Positions 55,030-62,945 of a stretch of 64,000 nt of DNA are shown here, piece by piece. The translations under genes were made by a program, and so were the position numbers. The DNA comes from Nostoc carneum NIES-2107 (GTDB lineage: Bacteria > Cyanobacteriota > Cyanobacteriia > Cyanobacteriales > Nostocaceae): assembly GCA_002368155.1 (NCBI GenBank), contig AP018180.1, positions 7,558,561-7,622,560 on the forward strand, read 5' to 3'. The first letter of the stretch is position 1; every line of letters starts with the position of its first letter. The notes beneath the pieces are model-generated. The model worked only from the letters and a program-made list of their open reading frames with translations. It searched no databases and had not been told where the DNA came from.

Positions 55030-55253
55030 TAATCAATATCCTTAGGAAAATTACCCCACATTTCTTGACGTGCATTAGCAATATCTTCTTCTGTAATATC
55101 TACCTTTAAATCACTACATAAACCTCTCACACTGAGTAAAGCAGGTTTTTTATTTGTTTTTTGGTATAGAAATTCTGCAAAATCCAATAATTCTTGTTGC
55201 TTATCTATAGGTAGCTGCCGCAATTTGTATAACACCGCTTGTTCAAGATTCAT
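55029..55253 (-). CDS. DUF2281/VapB-like antitoxin
   Basis: The 74-residue protein starts MNLEQAVLYKLRQLPIDKQQELLDFAEFLYQK, the DUF2281 helix pattern, and ends with an acidic tail (DITEEDIANARQEMWGNFPKDID) that should bind the toxin. It is coupled to the PIN toxin by a one-base overlap. Confidence 0.85.
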   Translation of the reverse strand: MNLEQAVLYKLRQLPIDKQQELLDFAEFLYQKTNKKPALLSVRGLCSDLKVDITEEDIANARQEMWGNFPKDID

Positions 55254-55438
55254 AATATTTCCCCATGATTATGCGTAGACGCATTCGCGAAGCGTTCTCG
55301 AAGAGTAGCGACTTGTCGTAGACATCGCATCGGCTCACAATCTCATTGTATCGAGTGACAATGCCATTTTATCGACTCACAATGCGATCGCATCAGCTTT
55401 ATGCTATTTTGATGCATACACGTAACTGTCAAAATATT

Positions 55439-55861
55439 ATGAATCGTTTTTTACCATATTTTTTCAGTATTATTCCCCTCAGCAGCTTGTCTATTGGCAC
55501 TTTGGTAATGGCAAGCCCAATACAGGAAACTTCAAAGATACAATTAGCGCAAAAGCTCAACTGTAATAATGCTCAAACTCAAGTTGAGATTAATCAATGC
55601 GCGCAAATATCCTATCAGAATGCTGATAAAAAATTGAATCAGGTTTATCAAAAACTTGTGCCAACTTTATCTAGTTCCAGTAAGAAGAAATTAGTTACTG
55701 CACAGCAAGCATGGATTAAGTTTCGTGATGCTAATTGTGAGTTTGAAACAAGCCAATATGAAGGCGGAACTATTGCACCTACTATTTATTTTGGTTGCTT
55801 GGAACAGACTACACAGCAACGTACTCAACAATTAGAGGAATATCTTAATTCAGATCGTTAA
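55439..55861 (+). CDS. Secreted LprI/DUF1311-family protein
   Basis: The frame is open from 55346, but the ATG at 55439 (MNRFLPYFFSIIPLSSLSIG) begins a signal peptide and is the likely start, giving 140 residues. The mature part matches the LprI/DUF1311 family: CNNAQTQVEINQCAQISYQNADKKLNQVYQ and AQQAWIKFRDANCEFE, with four conserved Cys. LprI of mycobacteria inhibits lysozyme; most members are uncharacterised periplasmic proteins. Confidence 0.85.
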   Translation: MNRFLPYFFSIIPLSSLSIGTLVMASPIQETSKIQLAQKLNCNNAQTQVEINQCAQISYQNADKKLNQVYQKLVPTLSSSSKKKLVTAQQAWIKFRDANCEFETSQYEGGTIAPTIYFGCLEQTTQQRTQQLEEYLNSDR

Positions 55862-55910
55862 TACTGAAGGATGAGGGGGAAGGGTGAAGGGGGAAATTAA
55901 ATAAGATTAA

Positions 55911-56060
55911 TGTAGGGTGTGTTAGGCGCTTGTTTTCAATATGATTTGTCGCGCAAGAAATATCCTAGCGCCTAACGCACCATTCACGCGGCGGTGCGTT
56001 ACGGCTCAATATCATTGTCTCTGTGTTCAATATCCTTTCATAGCCGTAACACACCCTACT
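55911..56060. repeat. MITE-like element with TGTAGGGTGTGTTA ends
   Basis: TGTAGGGTGTGTTA at the left and TAACACACCCTAC at the right are inverted, with inner GCGCTTG/GCGCCTAACGC and GGTGCGTTACGGC/GCCGTAAC hairpins. Its right part is duplicated at 56125-56249. Confidence 0.75.
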
Positions 56061-56249
56061 TAAGATTGACTTGTACAAATTTTCACTTCATCGTTAATCC
56101 TTAGAGGTTATTTATAAAGTCAAAGCCTAACGTACTATCAATGCGGCGGTGCGTTACGGCTCAATATCATTGTCTCTGTGTTCGATATCCTTTCATAGCC
56201 GTAACACACCCTACTAAGATTGACTTGTACACATTTTCACTTCATCGTT
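55970..56249 (+). repeat. Direct duplication (~125 bp x 2) upstream of hemC
   Basis: 55970-56095 and 56125-56249 match along their length, and over ~107 bases (55988-56095 versus 56143-56249) differ at only a few positions. Each copy carries the GGTGCGTTACGGC-GCCGTAACACACCCTACT hairpin plus AAGATTGACTTGTACA and TTCACTTCATCGTT. The second ends about 130 bp before the hemC start. Confidence 0.9.
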
Positions 56250-56380
56250 TATTTGGTAAATAAATGTAAAGAAATTCGCAATTAAACTTAACCGAAATTA
56301 AGCAATTAGCATCCGGTAAGTCACTCACTGCGGTAGTCTAGATGAGAGTGAATTTATCGCCTTGTTTGACATTTTGTTTT

Positions 56381-57352
56381 ATGACTTCAGCTGTTTCCAG
56401 TCCTACACGCACAATTCGTATTGGTTCTCGTAAGAGTCAACTTGCTCTGGTTCAAACCCACTGGGTAAAAGAGCAACTCCAAAAAAGCTATCCTGAGATT
56501 GCTTTTGAAGTTCATACCATGTCTACCCAAGGCGACAAAATCCTGGATGTAGCATTAGCCAAGATTGGTGATAAAGGATTATTCACCAAAGAATTAGAAG
56601 TGGGAATGCTCAACAAGGAAATTGACTTTGCGGTTCATTCCCTGAAGGATTTGCCTACTAATTTACCAGAAGGGTTAACATTAGCAGCAATTACCGAACG
56701 GGAAAACCCAGCAGATGCTTTGGTGTTGCACGAAAAGTATAAAGGTCAGACAATTGATACCTTACCAGAGGGTGCTGTCATCGGTACATCTTCTCTGCGG
56801 CGCTTGGCACAGTTACGCAATCAGTTCCCCCATTTTACATTTAAGGATGTACGGGGAAATTTGAATACACGCATGGCTAAATTAGATGCGGGTGAGTATG
56901 ATGCGTTGATTTTGGCAGTAGCAGGTTTAGAGCGATTGGGAATGAGCGATCGCATTCACCAAATTCTACCAAAAGAAATTTCGCTTCATGCTGTTGGGCA
57001 AGGTGCATTGGGTATTGAATGCCGTGCTGATGATACTGAGTTGATATCTTTACTAAAAGCTATCGAACATCCCCAAACACGCGATCGCTGTTTAGCTGAA
57101 CGCGCTTTCTTACGCGATTTGGAAGGTGGTTGCCAAGTTCCCATCGGTGTTAACACTGAAATTAATGGTGACCAATTAACATTAACCGGAATTGTTGCCA
57201 GCGTAGATGGGCAAAAGCTGGTGAAAGATACCGTCTCCGGCGAAGCCAAAAATGCCGAACAGTTAGGTACAGAACTAGCAAATCTGTTGCGTCAACAAGG
57301 GGCACAAGAAATTTTGGATGTGATCTTTACTGAAATCCAAAGAGGTTCTTAA
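56381..57352 (+). CDS. hemC: Porphobilinogen deaminase (hydroxymethylbilane synthase)
   Basis: This enzyme joins four porphobilinogens into hydroxymethylbilane for heme and chlorophyll. The ATG at 56381 ([19 protein letters not shown]) gives 323 residues; a frame 13 codons longer looks unnatural. Visible sites are [48 protein letters not shown] and the dipyrromethane cofactor Cys251 in [10 protein letters not shown]. 323 residues is normal for the family. Confidence 0.96.
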   Translation: MTSAVSSPTRTIRIGSRKSQLALVQTHWVKEQLQKSYPEIAFEVHTMSTQGDKILDVALAKIGDKGLFTKELEVGMLNKEIDFAVHSLKDLPTNLPEGLTLAAITERENPADALVLHEKYKGQTIDTLPEGAVIGTSSLRRLAQLRNQFPHFTFKDVRGNLNTRMAKLDAGEYDALILAVAGLERLGMSDRIHQILPKEISLHAVGQGALGIECRADDTELISLLKAIEHPQTRDRCLAERAFLRDLEGGCQVPIGVNTEINGDQLTLTGIVASVDGQKLVKDTVSGEAKNAEQLGTELANLLRQQGAQEILDVIFTEIQRGS

Positions 57353-57464
57353 GCTATTCCGCAACCTGATATGGTTAGATAAGTAATCAGTGAACAGTGA
57401 AACAGTGATAACTGAGTTAGGGCTAAAGCTGCGTGTCATATTTTTACCGCCAAAGCTGTCCAGT

Positions 57465-57525
57465 GTCAAATGTCAAATGTCCAAACAAGCTTGACTCTTG
57501 ACTCTTGACTCTTGACTCTTGACGA
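57465..57525. repeat. TGTCAAATG and TTGACTC heptamer-type arrays
   Basis: Tandem TGTCAAA units (57465-57482) and four TTGACTC units (57490-57523) in the 255-bp gap between hemC and glgA. Related arrays occur near 44400 and 61305. Confidence 0.8.
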
Positions 57526-57607
57526 GAACATATGCAAGCGGTGTAAGTCCTATAAGTAACTGAAAACTGATCGCTGTGTAGGCAGAATCGGGGAAACATA
57601 TATTACC

Positions 57608-59032
57608 ATGCGGATTCTATTTGTTGCAGCAGAGGCAGCTCCTGTTGCAAAAGTTGGTGGAATGGGTGATGTTGTCGGAGCATTGCCCAAAATCTTGAGA
57701 CAAATGGGGCATGATGTACGCATATTCTTGCCTTACTATGGCTTCCTGCCAGACAAAATGGAGATTCCCAAGGAACCCATCTGGCGGGGATATGCCATGT
57801 TTCAGGACTTTGCTGTTTACGAAAGCATTCTCCCTGGTACTGATGTTCCCTTGTATTTGTTTGGACATCCTGCTTTTATGCCTCGCCGCATTTATTCAGG
57901 AGAGGATGAAGATTGGCGGTTCACTTTATTTGCCAACGGTGCCGCAGAATTTTGCTGGAATTACTGGAAGCCAGAAATTGTCCACTGTCATGACTGGCAT
58001 ACTGGCATGATTCCGGTGTGGATGAACCAAGATCCAGATATTACCAGCGTATTTACTATTCATAACTTGGCTTATCAAGGGCCTTGGCGTTGGTATTTAG
58101 AAAAAATTACTTGGTGTCCTTGGTATATGCAAGGACACAACACGATGGCAGCCGCAGTGCAATTTGCCGATAGGGTAAATACAGTTTCTCCCACATACGC
58201 CGAGCAAATTAAAACACCTGCTTACGGAGAAACTATCGAAGGTTTGCTGTCTTTTATTAGTGGTAAATTATCTGGGATTATTAACGGCATCGATACAGAA
58301 GTTTATAACCCAGAAAACGACAAATATATTGCCCAAACCTTTACTACTGATACTTTAGATAAACGTAAAGCTAATAAAATTGGGCTGCAAGAAGAAGTCG
58401 GATTAGAAGTTAATTCCAATGCCTTTTTAATTGGCATGGTAACTAGGTTAGTAGAGCAAAAAGGTTTGGATTTAGTCATCCAAATTCTTGATCGCTTCCT
58501 AGCATATACTGACGCGCAATTTGTGTTGTTAGGGACAGGCGATCGCTACTACGAAACCCAAATGTGGCAATTGGCATCCCGTTACCCGGGACGCATGGCA
58601 ACTTACCTGCTGTATAACGATGCCTTGTCTCGCCGCATCTACGCTGGTACGGATGCCTTTTTAATGCCTAGCCGCTTTGAACCCTGCGGGATTAGCCAAA
58701 TGATGGCTTTACGTTACGGTTCCGTGCCGATTGTGCGCCGTACAGGGGGATTAGTGGACACTGTATCCCATTTTGACCCCATGAATGATGCAGGTACTGG
58801 TTATTGTTTTGACAGATATGAACCCCTGGATTTGTTCACCTGCATGATCCGCGCTTGGGAAGGTTTCCGATTCAAACCTCAATGGCAGGAATTGCAAAAA
58901 CGCGGCATGACTCAGGATTTCAGCTGGTATCAATCCGCTAAGCAATACGTGAAGCTGTATCGATCCATTTACGGCTTACCGGAAGAAGAGGAAGCACCTC
59001 AACCAGAGTTGGTGTTAAATGAGGCGGTATAG
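57608..59032 (+). CDS. glgA: Glycogen synthase (ADP-glucose type)
   Basis: GT5-family glucosyltransferase that extends glycogen from ADP-glucose. The 474-residue protein has the N-terminal [14 protein letters not shown] substrate motif, [28 protein letters not shown], and the C-terminal STRFEPCG-type motif ([19 protein letters not shown]) with the RTGGLVDTV loop. The length fits cyanobacterial GlgA1-type enzymes. Confidence 0.95.
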   Translation: MRILFVAAEAAPVAKVGGMGDVVGALPKILRQMGHDVRIFLPYYGFLPDKMEIPKEPIWRGYAMFQDFAVYESILPGTDVPLYLFGHPAFMPRRIYSGEDEDWRFTLFANGAAEFCWNYWKPEIVHCHDWHTGMIPVWMNQDPDITSVFTIHNLAYQGPWRWYLEKITWCPWYMQGHNTMAAAVQFADRVNTVSPTYAEQIKTPAYGETIEGLLSFISGKLSGIINGIDTEVYNPENDKYIAQTFTTDTLDKRKANKIGLQEEVGLEVNSNAFLIGMVTRLVEQKGLDLVIQILDRFLAYTDAQFVLLGTGDRYYETQMWQLASRYPGRMATYLLYNDALSRRIYAGTDAFLMPSRFEPCGISQMMALRYGSVPIVRRTGGLVDTVSHFDPMNDAGTGYCFDRYEPLDLFTCMIRAWEGFRFKPQWQELQKRGMTQDFSWYQSAKQYVKLYRSIYGLPEEEEAPQPELVLNEAV

Positions 59033-59122
59033 GGAAGTGCTGAGTGCTGAGTATAAAGCCAGTTGCTTCAAGGCTTTGAGCAATTAAAACTGCCTTCATT
59101 TACGTGATTACGGCGATAAATT

Positions 59123-59221
59123 ATACCAATTTGAAAAAAGAATGCGACAGATTGTGGGGGCACGGCGTGCCGCGCCCTCTGGAATATATTGATGCGTCGC
59201 AAAGATTTTTTGATTTGGTAT
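59123..59221 (-). repeat. ATACCAATTT-ended ~100-bp element, copy C (inverted)
   Basis: Starts ATACCAATTTGAAAAAAGAA and ends TTTGGTAT. The orientation is opposite to A and B. The core palindrome differs (GGGCACGGCGTGCCGCGCCC) yet keeps the self-complementarity, so the fold rather than the bases is conserved. Confidence 0.85.
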
Positions 59222-59224
59222 CAC

Positions 59225-59336
59225 TTATTAAAGAAGCCAGAAGAATTGGGGGATTCTCCCCCAAACCCCCGATTGGGTGACGGTTGCGTCCCCCAAACCC
59301 CCTCCAAAAAAAATTATTGTTCGGTTTTTTTGTTGA
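59225..59336 (+). repeat. ~108-bp GC-rich hairpin element, copy F
   Basis: Matches copy E at 38467 across its length (TTATTAAAGAAGCC start, GGGGGATTCTCCCCC hairpin, TTTTTTTGTT end). It fits exactly between copies C and D with about three bases on each side. Confidence 0.85.
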
Positions 59337-59339
59337 GTA

Positions 59340-59438
59340 ATACCAATTTTAAAAAAGAATGCGATAGATTGTAGGGGCACGGCACGCCGTGCCCTCTTGA
59401 ATATATTGATGTGTCGCAAACATTATTTGAATTGGTAT
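59340..59438 (-). repeat. ATACCAATTT-ended ~100-bp element, copy D (inverted)
   Basis: Starts ATACCAATTTTAAAAAAGAA and ends AATTGGTAT, with the core palindrome GGGCACGGCACGCCGTGCCC. Closest to copy C, in the same orientation. Confidence 0.85.
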
Positions 59439-59477
59439 TAGGTACACTTACTGTTTACTAATTTTGATATCGTCAGC

Positions 59478-59507
59478 GGTGCGTTACGGCTGCAGCCGTA
59501 ACGCACC
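59478..59507. terminator. 30-bp perfect palindrome between convergent genes
   Basis: GGTGCGTTACGGCTG (59478-59492) is followed directly by its exact complement (59493-59507). It lies 7 bases beyond the stop of the minus-strand gene at 59515. It has no long T-run, so factor-independent termination is uncertain; it could act for both convergent genes. Confidence 0.45.
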
Positions 59508-59514
59508 TTAATAT

Positions 59515-61158
59515 TTACAACTTGCAGCTTAACTCGCCGGCTTTTTGGGTGAAGCGGCGATTTTCACGATAGTCTACAGGACAATCGATAACTGCGGGGA
59601 CATCTTGGGCTAAAGCTTCTTTCAGTACAGGAATTAAATCCGTAGCAGCTTCAACTCTGTAACCTTTTAAACCCATGCTTTCGGCTAATTTGACAAAGTC
59701 AGGATTACCAAAGCGGATAAAAGCTGACTGTCCTGGGCCAAAATGATTTTCTTGCTTCCACTCAATTAACCCATAGCCACCATCATTAAATATTAAGGTG
59801 ACGAAGGGAGTACCGACGCGCAAGGCTGTTTCTAATTCTTGGCAATTCATCATAAAGCCACCATCGCCAGTTGCAGCCACTACTTTGCGGTTGGGATAAA
59901 CGAGTTTTGCAGCTAAAGCGCCAGGTATGGCAATTCCCATTGCTGCAAAGCCGTTGGAAATAATGCAAGTATTGGGGCTATGACAATGATAATGGCGGGC
60001 AATCCACATTTTATGTGCCCCTACATCCGAGATGACAATATCATCAGGGCCCATCACTTGCCGCAAGTCATAAATTAATTTTTGCGGTTTGATGGGAAAG
60101 CCATCATCATGGGCGTGTTCTTCGTAGTCAGCACGAATATTTGGTTTTAAGCTGATAGCATAAGGATTGGGTTTATTTTGTCTATCGGCTAATTTTAAAA
60201 TTTCAACCAGAGAATCAGAAATATCACCAATTACTTCTGCATGGGGAATATAACTGCTATCAATTTCTGCGGAACTGAGGGCAATATGAATAACGGGAAT
60301 TTGTCCTTCCGGATTCCATTTTTTTGGTGAAAATTCGATTAAATCGTAGCCAATAGCAATTACTAAATCTGTATTATCAAAGCCACAGGTAATAAAATCA
60401 CGTTGCTGCAATCCCACTGACCACAAAGCTAAGTTATGAGTATAGGGAATCACGCCTTTACCCATAAAAGTATTAGCAACGGGAATATTCAGTTGGGTAG
60501 CAAATTGGGTAACTGCATCACTTGCTTGGGCGCGAATCGCGCCATTACCTACTAAGATTAATGGGTTGACTGCTTGAGAAATTGCCGCAGCAGCGGCGCG
60601 AATACTAGCAAAAGATGCATAGGTTTTTTCAATTTTATCTTTACGCAGAGGTTTGCCTTCTACAGGCATAGCGGCAATATTTTCTGGTAAATCGATATGT
60701 ACTGCACCTGGTTTTTCCGATTGCGATCGCTTAAAGGCTTTTCGCACAACTTCGGGTGTAATACTGGGGCGAACAATTTGCTTATTCCACTTAGTAACCG
60801 GGGCAAACATTGCCACTAAATCTAAATATTGATGGGATTCGATATGCATTCTATCTGTTCCCACTTGTCCGGTAATTGCTACTAGTGGCGCACCATCAAG
60901 GTTAGCATCAGCTACCCCAGTCATTAAATTTGTCGCCCCAGGGCCAAGGGTAGAAAGACAAACCCCTGCTTTCCCAGTTAAGCGTCCATAGACATCCGCC
61001 ATGAATGCTGCACCCTGTTCGTGACGGGTAGTAATAAATTTAATGGAAGATGTTTTTAACGCCTCTAAAACATGGAGATTTTCTTCACCAGGAAGCCCAA
61101 AAAGATATTCTACACCTTCATTTTCTAAACACTGTACTAATAATTCTGCTGTATTCAT
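59515..61158 (-). CDS. Probable 2-oxoglutarate decarboxylase (acetolactate-synthase-like ThDP enzyme)
   Basis: The ATG at 61158 (MNTAELLVQCLENEGVEYLF) has GAGGAAAC upstream and gives 547 residues; a frame 27 codons longer starts inside a heptamer array and is not real. The ThDP Glu is in TTRHEQGAAFMAD, and the Mg/ThDP motif is ATGDGGFMMNCQELETALR...NDGGYGLI. By sequence alone it reads as an acetolactate synthase large subunit. The adjacent succinate-semialdehyde dehydrogenase gene matches the known Synechococcus PCC 7002 pair A2770/A2771, where the ThDP enzyme decarboxylates 2-oxoglutarate. No small regulatory subunit (ilvN) is adjacent, which fits. Confidence 0.8.
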   Translation of the reverse strand: MNTAELLVQCLENEGVEYLFGLPGEENLHVLEALKTSSIKFITTRHEQGAAFMADVYGRLTGKAGVCLSTLGPGATNLMTGVADANLDGAPLVAITGQVGTDRMHIESHQYLDLVAMFAPVTKWNKQIVRPSITPEVVRKAFKRSQSEKPGAVHIDLPENIAAMPVEGKPLRKDKIEKTYASFASIRAAAAAISQAVNPLILVGNGAIRAQASDAVTQFATQLNIPVANTFMGKGVIPYTHNLALWSVGLQQRDFITCGFDNTDLVIAIGYDLIEFSPKKWNPEGQIPVIHIALSSAEIDSSYIPHAEVIGDISDSLVEILKLADRQNKPNPYAISLKPNIRADYEEHAHDDGFPIKPQKLIYDLRQVMGPDDIVISDVGAHKMWIARHYHCHSPNTCIISNGFAAMGIAIPGALAAKLVYPNRKVVAATGDGGFMMNCQELETALRVGTPFVTLIFNDGGYGLIEWKQENHFGPGQSAFIRFGNPDFVKLAESMGLKGYRVEAATDLIPVLKEALAQDVPAVIDCPVDYRENRRFTQKAGELSCKL

Positions 61159-61162
61159 ATTT

Positions 61163-61335
61163 GTTTCCTCATTGGGGATTGGGGACTGGGGGACTGGGGA
61201 AAGGGGAAGGGGGAAGGGGGAAGGGAAATAATTTGTCACCCTTGAGCCTAGACTAAAGACGCGATTAATCGCGTCTCTACAAATCTTGATCCTTAACCTT
61301 TTACCTTTGACTCTTGACCCTTGACTCTTGACTCT
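61163..61335. repeat. Heptamer arrays between the two bypass genes
   Basis: GGGGACT/GGGGAAG arrays (61171-61228), a GACGCGAT-ATCGCGTC hairpin (61257-61276) and TTGACTC/TTGACCC units (61305-61335) fill the 177-bp gap. Confidence 0.85.
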
Positions 61336-62703
61336 CTATTTAACCCACACAGTTTTAACATTGACAAACTCATGTATTCCCTGAATGCTCAATTCTCTGC
61401 CATACCCAGAACGTTTGATACCGCCGAAAGGTAAGCGGGGGTCGGATTTCACCATTCCGTTAATAAATACTGCGCCAGCGTCAATTTCTGTAACTAAGCG
61501 ATCGCGTTCTTGGTCGTTGGTTGTCCAAGCGCTTGCGCCTAAGCCAAAGGGTGTGGCGTTCGCCAGTTTAATGGCTGCGTCAATATCGGGAACACGGAAT
61601 AATAAGGCTACTGGCCCAAAAAATTCTTCTTGGGCGATCGCACTATCTTGGGGAATATCTGTGATGATGGTTGGTGGATAAAAGTTACCCGGACGATCAG
61701 CTAAAAGTTGTCCTCCTGTGAGGACTTTACCGCCACTTTTAACGGCAGTTTGGACTTGTTGGTCTAATTCCTCGAGAATATCAGGAGTTGCCAATGGGCC
61801 TAAGTCGGTGTCTAGTTGCATGGGATCGCCAACTTTTAAAGCCAGAAATTTATCTAACAACAGTTTTTCAAATTTGTCAGCGATCGCTTCTGCAACAATG
61901 AAACGTTTCGCTGCTATACATGATTGCCCGCTATTCAACATTCGTGCTGTAGTAGCTGTGACAACTGCTGTCTCTATATCAGCACTCTCTAACACGATGA
62001 ATGGATCGCTTCCACCCAATTCTAGGACTGTTTTTTTAATTTGCTTGCCCGCCGCAGCTGCTAAGGATGCACCAGCAGGTTCACTTCCGGTTAAGGTAGC
62101 AGCTTTGACTCGTTCATCAGCCATTAAGTCAGCAACTCTGGCTGCACCGATTAATAATGTTTGAAAAGCACCTTGGGGAAACCCAGCACGGCGAATAATA
62201 TCTTCAATTGCTAAGGCGCATTGCGGTACATTAGATGCGTGTTTAAGTAAACCAACATTACCCGCCATCAGTGCTGGCGCAGCAAAGCGAAATACTTGCC
62301 AGAAAGGGAAATTCCACGGCATCACTGCAAGAATTACACCTAATGGCTGGTAACGTACAAAACTCTGACTAGCATCGGTTTTTACAGAAACATCAGCCAA
62401 GAAATCAGCTGCATTTTCTGCATAGTAGCGACAGACAGCCGCACATTTTTCAGTTTCTGCGATCGCAGCTTTTAAAGGCTTACCCATTTCCAGGGTCATC
62501 AACTTAGCAAATTCTGCCTTTTCTTGTTCTAATATCTCAGCAGCTTTGATCAGCCATTGCGATCGCTCCCTAAAACTAGTTTTGCGGTAATGCTCAAAAG
62601 CCTGACCCGCTAAATCTAGCTTCGCAGCAATTCCTGTATCATTCAGCGCCTCAAAAGTCTTGAGTGTCTCCCCAGTGGCAGGATTAATGGTGGCGATAGC
62701 CAT
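61336..62703 (-). CDS. gabD: Succinate-semialdehyde dehydrogenase (aldehyde dehydrogenase family)
   Basis: The 455-residue ALDH has LELGGSDPFIVL with the general-base Glu, the nucleophilic Cys in NSGQSCIAAKRFIV near residue 260, PWNFPFWQVFRF and EEFFGPVALLFRV. The start MAIATINPATGETLKTFEAL and the NGMVKSDPRLPFGGIKRSGYGREL end are those of succinate-semialdehyde dehydrogenases. It oxidises succinic semialdehyde to succinate with NAD(P)+. It sits directly upstream of the ThDP decarboxylase, so the pair should convert 2-oxoglutarate to succinate, bypassing 2-oxoglutarate dehydrogenase. Confidence 0.88.
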   Translation of the reverse strand: MAIATINPATGETLKTFEALNDTGIAAKLDLAGQAFEHYRKTSFRERSQWLIKAAEILEQEKAEFAKLMTLEMGKPLKAAIAETEKCAAVCRYYAENAADFLADVSVKTDASQSFVRYQPLGVILAVMPWNFPFWQVFRFAAPALMAGNVGLLKHASNVPQCALAIEDIIRRAGFPQGAFQTLLIGAARVADLMADERVKAATLTGSEPAGASLAAAAGKQIKKTVLELGGSDPFIVLESADIETAVVTATTARMLNSGQSCIAAKRFIVAEAIADKFEKLLLDKFLALKVGDPMQLDTDLGPLATPDILEELDQQVQTAVKSGGKVLTGGQLLADRPGNFYPPTIITDIPQDSAIAQEEFFGPVALLFRVPDIDAAIKLANATPFGLGASAWTTNDQERDRLVTEIDAGAVFINGMVKSDPRLPFGGIKRSGYGRELSIQGIHEFVNVKTVWVK

Positions 62704-62901
62704 TGCCTGACCTCCGTTTAAAATTAGCTTGAAGTAGCTCCTTAGTGTTACACATATCTTTTGAGGAAGCTACCATCTAAATTGTAGACTTTTAGCCAAT
62801 ATTTACTTTTGTAATATTAAAGTTTTGCAACTTAAATTGTCACTAAATATACAGTTATCTTTAGTATTTATACTTATTTAAAAATTAAATTTCACTCCAC
62901 C

Positions 62902-62945
62902 ATCATCCCAATCCCCAGTCCCCAATCCCCAATCCCCAGTCCCTA
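62902..62945. repeat. Heptamer array at the end of cas6
   Basis: CCCCAGT/CCCCAAT units run right up to the stop codon of the cas6 gene. The rest of 62704-62901 is AT-rich and without a gene; no CRISPR repeats are seen. Confidence 0.85.

Larger units (their letters stand above)
59033..59514. other. Convergent intergenic region packed with repeat elements
   Basis: It holds element copy C, hairpin copy F and element copy D back to back (59123-59438) and a 30-bp perfect palindrome (59478-59507). No gene of its own; open frames here lie inside the repeats. Confidence 0.8.

Noticed and set aside
59189-59419. Short open frames on both strands
   Set aside because: They lie inside the repeat elements C, F and D.
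62704-62945. Possible CRISPR array next to cas6
   Set aside because: The repeats here are 7-base tandem units without spacers, and no 25-40-bp repeat with spacers is visible. An array may lie beyond the right edge.
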